Virus record (IMG/VR): IMGVR_UViG_3300008216_001984
Coordinates: 1-20,882 of that record
Reading direction: 5' to 3' (one strand)
DNA length: 20,882 bases
From: a virus
The notes beneath the pieces were generated by a model. It made no database searches. It was not told the origin of the DNA and saw nothing but the letters and a program-made list of their open reading frames with translations. Of this stretch, positions 20,762 to 20,882 are shown in pieces (the stretch's first letter is position 1; each line of letters opens with the position of its first letter). The position numbers and the translations under genes are program-made.

Positions 20762-20823
20762 ACCAGTCAGGGGTTATAGCCTAGCCCCTGGCATCTCTTC
20801 GGAGAGAGGGTTTACTGACTGGT
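20762..20823 (+). promoter_or_regulatory. Structured RNA element, three-way junction-like
   Basis: Outer arms ACCAGTCAG (20762-20770) and CTGACTGGT (20815-20823) pair perfectly over 9 bp. Inside lie a hairpin GGGGTTA-TAGCC-TAGCCCC (20770-20788) and a TCTC-TTCG-GAGA hairpin (20794-20805) with a UUCG tetraloop. The inner stem can extend to 9 bp in competition with the outer one. No U-run follows, so it may be an attenuator, a processing site or a stabiliser between highly expressed head genes and the downstream gene. Confidence 0.6.
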
Positions 20824-20837
20824 AAAGGAGATATACT

Positions 20838-20882
20838 ATGGCTGCTTTAAGTGCTACCTGTTGGAGCGTATCAGTACAAGAC
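20838..20882 (+). CDS. Start of next head/tail gene, partial
   Basis: ATG at 20838 after AAAGGAG with 7-nt spacing. The reading frame gives MAALSATCWSVSVQD to the window end, with no stop. Too short to name. Confidence 0.6.
   Translation, partial: MAALSATCWSVSVQD

Overview
The window is part of a tailed double-stranded DNA phage (Caudoviricetes) genome or prophage. The right half carries, in order on the + strand, a large terminase, a portal protein, a scaffold-like protein and a major capsid protein of the N4-gp56 / HK97-fold type. The genes are packed tightly, mostly with ATGA or TAATG stop/start overlaps. No integrase, ribosomal or housekeeping gene is seen. The host cannot be read from the sequence. 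A SleB-type cell wall hydrolase and a nonulosonic (sialic) acid pathway would suit a Gram-negative host, but that is inference. Tail genes would lie beyond the right edge, so tail morphology is unresolved.

Layout. (1) 1-5585, minus strand: a coupled operon with NeuC-, NeuA- and NeuB-type enzymes of nonulosonic acid synthesis, a UDP-sulfoquinovose synthase (SQD1)-like enzyme, a 2-hydroxyacid dehydrogenase, a SleB-type hydrolase and several small proteins. neuB runs off the left edge. (2) 5671-7508, minus strand: six small genes, two with helix-turn-helix segments, with a strong sigma70-like promoter before the 109-aa gene. (3) 7509-7926: AT-rich divergent spacer with an imperfect inverted repeat about 200 bp across and a near-consensus + strand promoter. 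(4) 7927-8736, plus strand: a DNA-binding protein, a possible small terminase subunit and a 57-aa zinc-finger protein, ending in a two-way terminator. (5) 8751-10679, minus strand: six small genes. (6) 10680-11272: a 0.6-kb noncoding region dense in direct and inverted repeats and G-tracts, which is the best candidate for an origin, packaging or master control site. (7) 11273-20882, plus strand: packaging and head module.

How the genes may work together. NeuC, NeuB and NeuA form the usual three-step route from a UDP-HexNAc to a CMP-activated nonulosonic acid. The SQD1-like enzyme would add a UDP-sulfosugar. The phage may therefore decorate the host surface, its own particle or its DNA with acidic sugars, although no glycosyltransferase is visible here. 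The lysis hydrolase lies inside this operon, with a 33-aa single-membrane-segment protein two genes upstream. Between portal and scaffold lies an unusual block: a 551-aa protein with ADP-ribosyltransferase-like motifs, a four-cysteine protein resembling high-potential iron-sulfur proteins, and a 25-aa membrane peptide. Five coding features not apparent as complete ORFs of 60 or more codons were found by reading the sequence: the partial neuB, three membrane microproteins and the 57-aa zinc-finger protein. The start of one further gene is visible at the right edge.
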